A stretch of 64,000 bases of DNA from Enoplolaimus lenunculus (lineage: Eukaryota; Nematoda; Enoplea; Enoplida; Thoracostomopsidae): contig JASANG010002850.1 in the NCBI GenBank assembly GCA_030248215.1, positions 124,001 to 188,000 on the forward strand, written 5' to 3'. Each line of letters begins with the position of its first letter. The first letter of the stretch is position 1. The notes beneath the pieces are model-generated. The model did no database searches and had not been told where the DNA came from. It saw nothing but the letters and a program-made list of their open reading frames with translations. Positions 44,288 through 56,300 of the stretch are shown in pieces. The position numbers and the translations under genes are program-made.

Positions 44288-44661
44288 CAGGGTACAACCG
44301 GAGGTCTGCCTCCGGCTCTGACTTCGGTAAAAAATCGGCATCCGGCTTCGGCTCCGACTCCGGTAGAATTTTTGTCAAAGGTTTCGGCAATTTCTGTAGT
44401 AAAATTTTGCATAGTTTTGCAAAACTTATCTGTCTAACGCGTTTTGGTTTACTTCTGTCACAATTTTCACGAAAAAAATTCCGAATTTTCGCAAAAAATT
44501 AGCGTATAAAACCAAACAACTTAACAACATATTGCAGATGTTGAATAAAATGAACTAATTAACCATCATTTTTACTATCTAATTTCTACTCACCTCCGGC
44601 TTCGATTCCGGCAAGTATCCTTGACCTCCGGCTCCGGTTTTTTGCCTCCGGTAGCACCCTG
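44288..44661. mobile_element. hAT-like MITE (CCGGAGG family) with perfect 8-bp target duplication
   Basis: 374 bp with ends CAGGGTACAACCGGAGG and the complement CAGGGTGCTACCGGAGG. It is flanked on both sides by CTTCTGAA. CAG...CTG ends plus an 8-bp duplication identify a non-autonomous hAT element. The interior has many CCGGCTCCGG-like words at both sides and an AT-rich centre. No transposase. Confidence 0.85.
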
Positions 44662-44899
44662 CTTCTGAACATATAAAACATACATATATGCATGTATAAA
44701 TATATGCAATTATAGGACTATATATAGACCAGGTCTATAATGTAACGTAAACCAAAACCTAACCCAAACCTACGCAAAGGACTATGGACTCCGACTAAAT
44801 GTTGAATGTTCATACATAGAAATGCATATATATCTTTGTGTACTATCCCGAAACAGATGCTCACGCAGAGAAAAGGATCCAAGGTTTCGAAGGTTAAGT

Positions 44900-45119
44900 G
44901 TTATGCGCCGTTCACAATATAAAATTTACCCTTGCCACAAAAAGTGTCATAAGGTAGGGTTAACGCGTGACAAATTTAAAATTTGTCACGCGTTAACCCT
45001 ACCCTAACACTTTTTTCTGCTAACTCTACCCTAACGCGTGTCACAGAGCACTTTGTGACACGCGTTAGGGTAGGGTTAACGCAAAATTTACCCTCTATAT
45101 ATATTTATATACAACACAC
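44900..45119. repeat. TATGCGCCGTTCAC repeat with nested palindromes
   Basis: Starts TTATGCGCCGTTCACAATAT, contains CACAAAAAGTGTCA and several inverted copies of GTTAACCCTACCCTAACGCG, and ends in a TATATATTTATA tract. It matches 52667-52848, but has an extra inverted piece near 44948-44990. Confidence 0.65.
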
Positions 45120-47270
45120 ATAAGTCTAAGCCTAATCCTATACATGGGTACAATTCTAAGTGTAAACGAAAGTAAGCTTCATACAATGTTTGAATCTCAG
45201 TAAAAGGAAGCAAACTTTTAAATTTTGGCCCGAAATAATTAAAATCACTTGCCCGATCAAACGGTTCATTTTCCAAAGTTCTGCCCAAATTCTTTTGTGA
45301 GCAGCATTCAATAACTTAAGCACGTATAATTTGTGGATTTTTCATTCAAAACATAAAGTTGCATGAAAGGTTCAGAATAAGTTTAAAACGAAACCTAAAC
45401 TTAAATCTGAACCCCTATTCTCAATTCTTCGTAGCACTTATTACCCGTTGGAGATAGGCCCTGTAACTTTCGAACAAGGAAATGGTAAGGTTTGAAATTC
45501 ATCCCATTTTATACATTCGATTTAGTCTACGTCTGTGCAAATTTTTAGATATTTGCAATTGCAGCAGTTCGCTAGTTTGAAAAGCTATTACTAACTAGAG
45601 ATTAGTGCTATATATGCATTTTAGAATATGGGCCCTGGCCTAAGCTTAAATATTACCCAATTTATTGCTATTCCGTAGGTTTACGTGACGCCCCTAAAAG
45701 CTGAACAGTCGCAAAGCCCAATCACATTTTCAGCAGGTATCTATGCGTGAGTGGTGCAGATAATGGACTAATTGGTAGAACACCTTACTAGTCACGATAT
45801 GACTTAAATCAACCGGTATCTGAGCACTAAATTTATTATCAAAACTTCTCGACGAGGTTAGACACATTAATCCTGCCAAACATAACAAACTAAAATAGTC
45901 ATAGAACCCTATAAACGCATTTGCAGATATGGTACAGTAGTTTCTTACCAAATATAGCAAGCATTGCCTTGCACAGTACCGGAGAATGACATAGATTAAT
46001 TATCAGACATTCTCGCTTAGCTCAAGCTCAGACGCATTAATTATCCTTCAAAAATTAAGCGTGGAACGTGGCTCATGTATTATGGGACGGGATCCTAAGC
46101 CAAAATGTAATACAACTATAGAACCAATCATAATCTTAAGCGCAAGCCCCCCAGTGTTCAAGTCCTTTAGTTTCACTGTCTGCCAATGGGTCGACTCCTA
46201 TTATAATGATATGGGCCCTAAAATATATAGAAAATTCTGAACTCATTTTTAGCTGTCATTTGCTGCTCAAATCTGTTACCGTTTAGCTTTCTGCGTTTGC
46301 CCGCAAATTTTGTGTTTTTCACAAGCATGCCGGTACAGTTTGGTGTAGAGACGTTCAAAAATAACATGTTTAAACTAAAACAAAACCCAGGACATATTTA
46401 TGTGAACGAAATTAGAAACCATTCAAGCTTTTTGTCCACCAACCCATTCAACGGAATTTTACAGTTCCCACGCCCAAAGTTTGAACCCCCATGCCGGTAT
46501 TCATAATCTGCCAATTTTAATACTAGCGTCGTAATTGAGCTGTGAACACGGGCTTCGTTTACGTTAATCTTAGTTAGTCTTTTTGACAGTACTTCTATAA
46601 ACCGAATTATATGGGATCGTTTATTCGCGGCCCATGCGATGATCAAAGCTGGAGCGTTTTTCTGCGAGACTGCAATAGAGTTAGCTTAAGCTTTAAACTA
46701 TTTTTTGCTTAATTCTCAACTTATGACGAAACGCAACAACATTTGCAACTTCCAAGCAGGCCCGCAGCCGGCTCACTTTGCTAAGGGTGGCTAAGGAATT
46801 TTTTACGAGGACCATACAAGGTTTTCGGAAATTGGTTGACTTAAAAGCAAGGTCGAAAATTTTCAAGGGCGGCGGCCAAAATTATTCCGGGAGCGCTGAG
46901 CCTTCCCTGGCACCTACTTGACTAGGATCCCGTGTCCAACATTCCATAAACAATCATTTTTCAATTGTCCATTTCTACCTTCAAACAGTCTGGTACATAA
47001 TCACACATGTAATTAACATGTTTCACAGTCAACAACTATTTCGACAAGTACAGGCGAGAATTTAGCGTAATTTTTACACACAGTGCCAAAACTTTTTAAC
47101 TACAGATTCAAAATATTTCTAGGCAAACATGTGTCCTCCAAGCACTCCTGTCCACAATTCAATTTAATTTATAAGCGCGGTCAATACTTCGCCAAGGCTG
47201 ATGCCAAACATTTCTTATAGAGGACCGGACCTTCTGTGGAGCCCTTTCGCTTCAAGTCTGTTCATCATAT
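45120..47270. other. intergenic, no gene seen
   Basis: A TTAGGC-family fragment lies near 46631-46720 and a low-copy repeat near 46760-46910. Two overlapping open frames of 70-80 codons near 46300-46650 resemble nothing known. This is the 3' flank of the SWIP-10-like gene. Confidence 0.4.
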
Positions 47271-47276
47271 TTTATT
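47271..47276 (-). terminator. putative poly(A) signal of the SWIP-10-like gene
   Basis: AATAAA on the - strand, 58 bases after the stop codon (47334-47336). Confidence 0.55.
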
Positions 47277-47333
47277 TCCACCAGCTCGGTGACGACGGGT
47301 AGGGGTGGCAGAATTTAAAACAAGCGAGGGACG

Positions 47334-50300
47334 TCAAGATTGTCTGTCGCATGCAAAATGACGCTTCAGGCGAGGGCTGACCGGAAACATAGGTCCGTGT
47401 CCGGGTACAATATAGTCAGCGAGACATGCGACTTTTCGACGATTTTTGTGTTGTTCAGTTGCGTTCCACGCACGCCGGCTGTAGACATCTGAAAAGGTAA
47501 CGAAGGACTGAAGCTCCTTGGATAGACAGGGAATAATTATAGGGGGAGTTACAAAGACTCGAGGTCTTTTAGATGTCGTTGAAATGTCGAATAATGTGCT
47601 GAAGTGATGAAATCAACTAAAGATAAGTGCAGAAACGGCCTATAGCGGTTCAAGTCTGTTATGCGTCGTCCATTTTATCTTGTGCTCGCCGCGTGGAAAT
47701 TAGAAAAGACTTTGTCCAATTACGGTTTACTTAAAGATAGTAGATGAACTTTTTTCATCTACGATTTAGTTAAAAGTAGCAGATAGAAGTTGAGAAAAGC
47801 AATACCGTTCCGGTTGGGTAAATTGAAACATTTTGTAAATTGTATATCTAACTTTAAATGGACATTACAGGCTGTAAATCACCACAAGCGATTTTTATAA
47901 GCGTAGCAATCGAAACTTAAAACAGGTTTTAAATAGATTAGAAAACTGATTTGATTTCTGGTACGAAACAAGAAGTTGAAAGAAACCAAAAGCGGCAATG
48001 AGAAACTGAACAACAAAACTGTTTGTTGTAGACAGAAGAAACTGTTATGTGATTTTAAATTGTACAAAATTGAAGCTTCATTCAAATTTTTCATTGCACA
48101 GGTGAAACTTAAAAATCACAATGGAAATGGAACTTGAAAACAGTTTCAGGACTTCAATTGGTGTTATAGATTAACTAAATAGTCGATTTTTAAACATCGT
48201 TAATAGCTGTGGGAAATGAACATAGTATTCAAATTCAATTTCTGTTGGCTACAAAAATGGCGTTTGTAATTTCCACATGGTGGGCACAAGATAAAGTGGA
48301 CGACGCTTTAAGATAATAAGTACTTTAAAATTTGATTATAGATGTGTAGTGTTGATTGTATACATAACTAATTATGTCGTTTAATGTTATATTTTAAGCT
48401 CTGCAATATATTTACATGACGAGGAGTACATTTCTCGTAGCCTTGTAGAATTTCCAAGCATGTCATGGGAATAAAACATGTTAATCCCACCACGTTCCAA
48501 GAAAAAATTACAGGGTAAGAGATATGTTGTTTTATGTCAATCTTCGACCGTTGACAATAATAAAATTTGCTTCAGCAAAAAATGTCATGACAAAAAAATT
48601 AACGAGCGGTACATTTGAAATTTACCATTCGTTAACTCGATGTTATGTCATTTTCTTGTACCTAAAACCTTGTATTGTGAACGGCACATAAATAAGTATC
48701 AGCGGCTGCGGAGTTGGGTGAAGTTCAAAGCGGCAATTGCCCTCTTTCCACTGCCGGCCAATGCATAGAACAGGACCGTGTTGAATAAGCATAATCCAAA
48801 GCCTAAACTTAAGCCTATGCGTAAACCTAAGCGCAAAATTGAGCATGTACGTGGCCTTAGTTTAAACAAAAAATAGCCTAAAGCTTAAAGCTTACTCCAT
48901 TGCAGTCCTGCAAAAAACATTGCGCTCCTCGTGTTTACATAGGCCATGCTTCCTATAAGTTCCCCCATCAGTGCGATTTGACTTCTTGCAACGTACCTGT
49001 TTCAACTGTATTTTCATGCAAGAATAAATCACCAGTAATTGCGACAACACCTTTTCCAGGTACGTTATACACGAACACTGATAAATCTTGCCGAGTATGC
49101 CCGGAGGTTTCAATAACATACACATCATTCAAACATAACGGATACAAGCGGCCGTCTGCGATTGGGTTATGTTTAAATATTTCGCCTCTATAAGCCAAAT
49201 AAAGTATTATAAACCTATTAGCAAAAAATATAGTCTAGAATCTAAGCCTACACCTTTACAAACCGGAACGGCGCAACATTTAACGAGTATAATATCTTTA
49301 AGCAATAGCAACTGCATTAAACTAAAAGAGAATTCTGGTGCAAAAACTCGTTCTATTTTATTGTTCATCTGGTTCTAATTATTACGTAAACTCAATAACT
49401 TTTTGGGTTAAATTAAAAATGTTAGAAAATACTTAGTTGTAACCAGCGCTTCGTTTCATTTAACAAAAGCCTAAGTTTAAACCAAACCGTGAATCTAAAC
49501 CTAAGTCTGTTAGCGGATATGAACGACAATAATGTATACCAGCCTTGGTTGAAACTGCCCTGTTTTGCATTGAGAGGCTTAAATCTCGATGCACACAGTA
49601 TAAATTTGTCTTTGAAGTGAAAATCAAACTAAGTCATGTTTCTGCAACTTTGACTATTAGGTCAAACAGAATAAATTGCAGTTTGCAAACGAATCTAAAG
49701 TGAACTACTGTTCGCTTACTTTTGATCAAAGCGATGAAATACATGAAGTGCATTTGAAAACAAATTGACATTCGAAAAATGATCCGGGTGTCCGTGAGTG
49801 GTGATAAGGTATGATACCGCAGTCGGGTCAATAGACTGTTGTTCGAGTTGAGCTATGAGCTCGCGCTTTGCAGACGCTGTACTTGTATCGACAATAGTTG
49901 TAAGCTGGTTGACCTGAATTGCTGTAACGCTGCCTTTTGCACCTGAAAATTTGAAACTTATAATTATTTTTTATTTTACAATTTTTGCGTTTTCCGATGA
50001 CGACGGATTCGGGAAACGGAGAACGCAGTGGTTTCACAGAGTTTGTAAAATTTGGAAATTTTTTAAAAAAATTTCAAACGACATTAACTAAAGCACTTTT
50101 CAAGTGTATATCATTCGTTTGGAGGGACGATGGAGTTTTGGATCAATGAATGTCTGTTTTGTAAACAAAACGGTAGAAGTTTTGTTGTAACTAATGATGT
50201 AGGAAAACTTTAATTACGTTTTTCTGCTCAGTTGTAGTAATTATTTACAAAAATTCGAGGGTTGATAGGGTTGGAATAGTGTATGATTTATCCATGGAAA

Positions 50301-53300
50301 CATTTTTTACATACACTGGTCTCTAAAACGTGCAGGGAGATTTTTAATTTCAGAGGAAAGTTTCTGACCTAAACGATGTTTAGTATGCCGTTACAGGGAG
50401 TTTGGTGGTGTCTTCTATAACCCCAGAATCATTTTGAGACAGATTCTAGGCCATTTCTTTTTAAAGGTGTGAACATTCTGGAGTTCAGATTTTACAATAA
50501 ATTTTTCGCAAATATTTAATCGAGTAAAAACTTTGCTTTTAGCTTAGCTATCTTGAATGGGAATAATTTGCCGAAATTTAAATAGATATGCATATATACA
50601 TTACATACATACAAACATACACTTATATTTACGACACACATATATTAAAGCTAGAACGTCCCATATACGTATTTTGGGCAGCGTCCAGCAGATTTGTATA
50701 TCCATAGGCAAATTTGCTTCTGTACCTCTAAGCGAAAAATTCTGAAGATAGAAGATTGTTGCTAATTTTTCTTTGTGTTGTTGTTATTGGTGACCAGACA
50801 AAAGGCCACCGGACAAAAGGCAGTCCAGACAGAAGGCCACCTGGACAAAAGGCCGTGCGGACAAAAGGCCGCCCGGACAAATGGCGCCTGGGCAAAAATG
50901 ATCAATGTTGGGTAAATACGTTTGTATATTTTGAAAATTAGTAATGGTAATTACTGATTAGCCATTGAATTAAGCGACCAATGTTACTGTAAAAGCCGTT
51001 CCATCGTCCCAGGACAGCGCAGTACCAGGAGTACTTACAACAAATGTAATTGGGACAGTGGGACAGTTGGGACAGTAACACAGTTGGGACAGCTGGACAG
51101 ACAGTTAGAACCGTTGGAATAGCGGGACAGTTGGAACAACGTAAGGGTATATATATTTTACCTGTGCATATGTGAACAGGGCTGCAGATGATCGCACTCC
51201 CGGTATATTACTATGCCGAAACAATGGGAATGTCTTTAAATATGGGCCAATTAAGCCATGGGCTGTCAAACAAACACTTGCTAATGGAGGGAGGTAGAGC
51301 GATTTTAATAACCAGTATAAACCCTGCTAACTCACAGTACAACGCATCCACTCCTGTATGACGGCTAGCAATTCTGCAGCTTTGGTTGGAAAATCACAAG
51401 CATAACTTTGTATGGCAAAACTTGAAAAACGAAAAATTCAAACTGTTAGGTATTCTCTAGTCCAATAGGGAAAGTTAAAGGCCTAGGTGAGGTTCGGAAA
51501 TCGTGAAAGTAGAAAATTCAACCTATATGTCATGCTCGTTTCCGGATTAAGGCACATATACGTTTTTCATAACATTTCGTATAAATCACAACGGCTGCAA
51601 CAATCTAAACACTATAATGAAAATGTATAGATAGAATGGGAATCTAGGCGCTTAAATTTTACACTTTTCCCCTTTTCCAGACAAACTTTCACACTTCAGG
51701 TTTTCCCTACCGAACTAAGAATCATCTAGACTTTTGAATATATCACTTTTCTAGTTCTCCCATCCAAATATATGCTTGTGAGTTTTCCTACAGAACCCGC
51801 GGAATTCATAAAGCCGTCATGCAGGAGTGGTTGCACTGCACTCTTGGTCATAAGTTTCCCCCTGAATGTGCTGTATTTTCTGCATGTTGGATGTATTGTA
51901 AGAACGGACTTTTGTCCGGACGGCCTTTTATCAGCACGGTATTTTGTCCGGACGGCCTTTGGCCCAGAAGCCACCTGTCACAACTTACGAAACCCTTTCA
52001 GTGTCGGTGAATATGATCCGTTAACCAATTGAATAACGCGTGGTTCAAGTTCAGAGCTTCCAGCTGGCACCGTACAAGCTTTGTCGCCGCCTTGTGAATG
52101 GGGACAACAAATAAGTCCTTCGCCACAATCTCGAGATGTTTCGCATACTGCGCAACTGCTGACCTGAAGGTAAACAAAAAGTAAACTTCAAAATTTGCAA
52201 TTGCAAAACCTGAATGTAAAAGATAAAAATTAACTTTTAAAATTTGTCTACCGTTTGTATACGTAAAACTGAAAGGTATGCAATATTTAATTTATGTTTA
52301 ACTATGAGGGCCTGCTTACCATTGACCTATTAACACTAAAGTTGGAACCTAAATAAATACCAACTTCTAAACTGAATCCTGTGTCTAAGTTACTGTCCTT
52401 TTTGGACAGGCTCCTAGACTTGACATGAGCCTAATTTTTTACCATTGAGCTATCTTTTCGAACTGGAAGTTTCGAGTAAGTACGAGCCGATATGAAATAG
52501 ATAGCTGTTGTATCACTCCATGATAAGATACTGTGGTGATCAAATTAACTAAAGAAGAGCTTGAGCGCTTACCCTGGACGAAATTTTGTAAAAAAACAAT
52601 ATTATATCCCAGTTGTCTAGTTCAAGACCTATCATCAACTGATTTTAATCGGCAATAAGAACGTGTTTATGCGCCGTTCACAATATAAAATTTACCCTTG
52701 CCACAAAAAGTGTCACACGCGTTAACCCTACCCTAACACTATTTTTCTGTTAACCCTACCCTAACGCGTGTCACAAAGTGCTCTGTGACACGCGTTAGGG
52801 TAGGGTTAACGCAAAATTTACCCTCTATATATATTTATAAACAACACAAATATTATTTATATGTGTGTGGACCACACGCGTTAACCTAGGGTTTTAACGC
52901 ATTGCAAAATTTGTGGCATTTTAGAGGAAAATCGAGAATTTTGTTGGTTTAAAATTTTACAGTGAAAATTTTCAAAGACAAGTGTTAGTTCAAAATTTTA
53001 GAGGTGAGATTTCATCTAAAATCAAATTTCAAGCTAAGATTCCAAATTAAAGACCCGAAACTCCCGAATGGTATCGCATTACCATCCCGCTCAACTGTAA
53101 GAGCTTAATGCACGTTGTTGAACTGCGCATGCAAGAACTGTTCAACACAGTGCGTTGTATAGTGCAGGTACGCAGTTTGCAATAGTTGCTCACAGTATAC
53201 TCTATGTTTGACAGTGAAGTATATATACAAGAAGATGGATATAGGTGATATACTGTAGTGACCCGAATAAGAAGGGATACTAAGGCGGGGGTCCGCATTT

Positions 53301-56300
53301 TTGCGTATCAATCAATAGGAGTCTGTATTCCTAAACAGTCTGCTAGTGGATAGAATCCATAACTTCAAATTACAGTCTTTAAATGAGACAAAGCAGAAGA
53401 ATGGCCTCATCATCAGCTCAAATCTGTAACAGACAGGGTACAGCCGAAGGTTTGCTTCCGGCTATGGCCGAAAATCAGTTTCCGGCTTCGGTAGAACTTT
53501 TGCCGAAGGTACCGGCAATTTCGGTAGTAAAATTTTGCATAATTTTGCAAAATTTATCTGCTTAGCGCGTTTCGTTTGACTATTGTCACAACTTTCAGGA
53601 AAGAATTTCCAAAATTTCGCAGAAAATTAGTGTCAAGCCAAACAACAACATATTGCAGATACTGGCTAAAATTAACTAATTAACCATCATTTTTACTACC
53701 TAATTTCGCCTCACCTCCGGCTCTGGCAAGTTTCGTTGACCTCAGGCTCCGGTATTTTTCACCTCCGGTTACACCCTGGCAACCATCCCTTTATTAGGCA
53801 ACCCACATCAATAATTAAATTCTGAATAAAAGATAAACGGACATGGCAATCAAAAAAATGGTTCGGAGCAAGTCAGTCTTGTCTAAAGGCAAGAATATAT
53901 AAGGAAAGGGGTAGGGTCAGAAGTGTAGGTCCATGTAGAGATCAGGGGCCGAACGTTTTTCTGTAGGACTAGGAAAAAGTAAGCTTAAGCTTTAGCTAAT
54001 TTCTTTGCTTGGCTTAGGCTTAGGCTTAGGTTTAGGAATAGGAATTCGCTCATTCTTACGCTTAGGCTTAGGCTTAGGCTTAGGCTTATGAATAGGAATA
54101 CGCTCATTCTTACGCTTAGGCTTAGGCTTAGGAATATGCTTATAATACTGTTCCGCCGCTGATCTTTACATTTGCCGAAATGAAAAACAAATATCAGCTC
54201 TCCTTTCCTTCGGATCACTCCGGAAGTAGCTCAAGAAATTTATGGGGCGCAAAGAAAAGCACTTATGCAGAATGGGTCCTTAGAAAAACCTCTTGAACCC
54301 TATAGGTCAAAACTCCTTTTACACGAGGTAATACATTCCCGAAGACAATTCCTCGCCAAACCGCTTTCCCACTGTAGGTGGCTGTGCCACACTTAAACCT
54401 ATTTCAAACTAAAAACTAAAACTAAAATAAAACCCTATATCAAAACCACACCTTAAGGGAGTTCCTGGCTCCACCTAGTCTCTCTTAGAACTTAAGTTAG
54501 GCTTAGGCGTTGCTACAAGGCGTAGAAATTGGTAAAACTATGCTATGGCGGCTGTGTCCGCAATGTAAACTTACCTGGGGCCCTGCGTGGCCATAGAATG
54601 GTATTGATTAATGGTGCATATCGAGCCGGCTATATTTGCGCTTAACGACATAGCTAGGCTATGTCAGCACCAAAAATGGTGCTTTATATTGTGTGTCTTC
54701 GGCATGGTTGTTGTTGTTGTTGTTGTAGTTCCGGTTGTGTGGCTCTCGACCTCGACCGCATTGCGGACACCCAATTGTGGGTGTCGGCAAAAATGCAAAT
54801 GAGGTCGAGATGCCGATATGGGTAGCCAGGACCGGAATCAGTATTATCTTCTTGGTGGTTGCAAACGGTGGTTATTTTTGGTGCGCTACAAGTGTTTGTA
54901 TTTATTGGTATTACTAAGTTTTACGGTTGGATTGAGCGAGACTGGTGTAAGTAGGGCTTAACGGATTTAAGTTTAAGTTTGTCACGGTGGCTTAACATGT
55001 GAAGGAAATCAGGCATCACGGATTTTATTGGTGTTGCGCAGGGCGCAGGATCTACCCAGTATCGGATACTGGTGTTATGTGCTAAAAGGGAAATTGGAGT
55101 ATTAAAGGAAACCTGGGGAAAAGTAGTCTAGTAAATCTAACGGGGTTAGATTTATTATTCTACAACGGTTGGGCCAAATCTAACGGGGTTAGATTGGTCG
55201 GAAATTTGGTGTAACTCTAACGGGGTTAGAGTACACGGTTTAACGGGGTGTAATTCTAACGGGGTTAGAATTGCACGGATTCTGGAAAAACGGCAAAAGT
55301 ATTTGGTACGGTAAAGCCAGTGGCTGGATTAAATCAGATTCAGACGTCGGCTTTAAGGATTCCGGCTCGGGTTACCAGTTAAATTACATAACCTGTGATT
55401 TGCTGGCCTTCAATTTGGGTATTTCGTGTCTTACGGTTCGGGTACCAGTAAATTGCATAACCTGTGATTTGCTGGCCTTAATTTCGGTTATTTTGTGTCC
55501 CACAGGTCGCGGGTACCAGTTAAATTACATAACCTGTGATTTGCTGGCCTTAAATTTGGGTATTTTGTGTGTCATACGGGTTGCGGGTTGGGATTTATAA
55601 TAAACATTTACCGGCCGCGTTTTACTAAATCAGAGCGAATAGCATACATCGAGAAAAGAACTATACAGGCGATACAGGGTACAGGCTTAAGTCTAAATCA
55701 CGAACTTCTCACACCCACTGCCTACCTTTGCTCTCGGTGGACACAATCGCGACCGTTCACCGTGCGATCGCGCTCCAACCACGCGATTGGATTCGATTAA
55801 TTTTACTTGAGCAATCAAATGACGTTTTTGATGACGTTCTCCAGTTTCGATGACGTCAACGTTGTTGTTGTGTTCGGACGGATATTTGACAAAAAACTTT
55901 GACCGATGTCTAATTAAATGTGGCTGGGTTGTACGGTATGGTTTGCTGGTTGACCACCGTCCCGTAGTTCCCGTGATTCGGCGAGATGTTAGTTTTGTCG
56001 GCGGCGGTACCCTTATATTCTTTTGATTTGATGGCGGTATCCTTTGATCTTCTTCGCCAATGATTTGAGACCCTCTATGATTTAGGCGCCTAGATTGTGG
56101 TATGTTTTGATCTTCACGATTTGCTGACGGAACCCTTTGATCTTTTCGATTTGACGGCAGTACGCGAAGATGTTCTCGACTTGATGGCGGCGCCCCTTGA
56201 TTTTCGCGGAACTGTGGTGGTAGTACAGATTCGGTAGCTGGAAGCTGTGGTTTGCGTGTTCGTGAGGTGAGTTTTAATCTAGACAAGCGTGCGGTCGTTG

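Noticed and set aside
50797-50895. CRISPR-like array
   Set aside because: Units are adjacent and degenerate without unique spacers, and an inverted set lies 1.1 kb away; this is a eukaryotic foldback element.
53985-54218. Ser/Leu-repeat protein on the - strand
   Set aside because: It is a translation of the TTAGGC tract.
55271-55600. 109-codon + strand open frame
   Set aside because: It lies on the 71-bp tandem repeat; the repeat shifts frame between copies.
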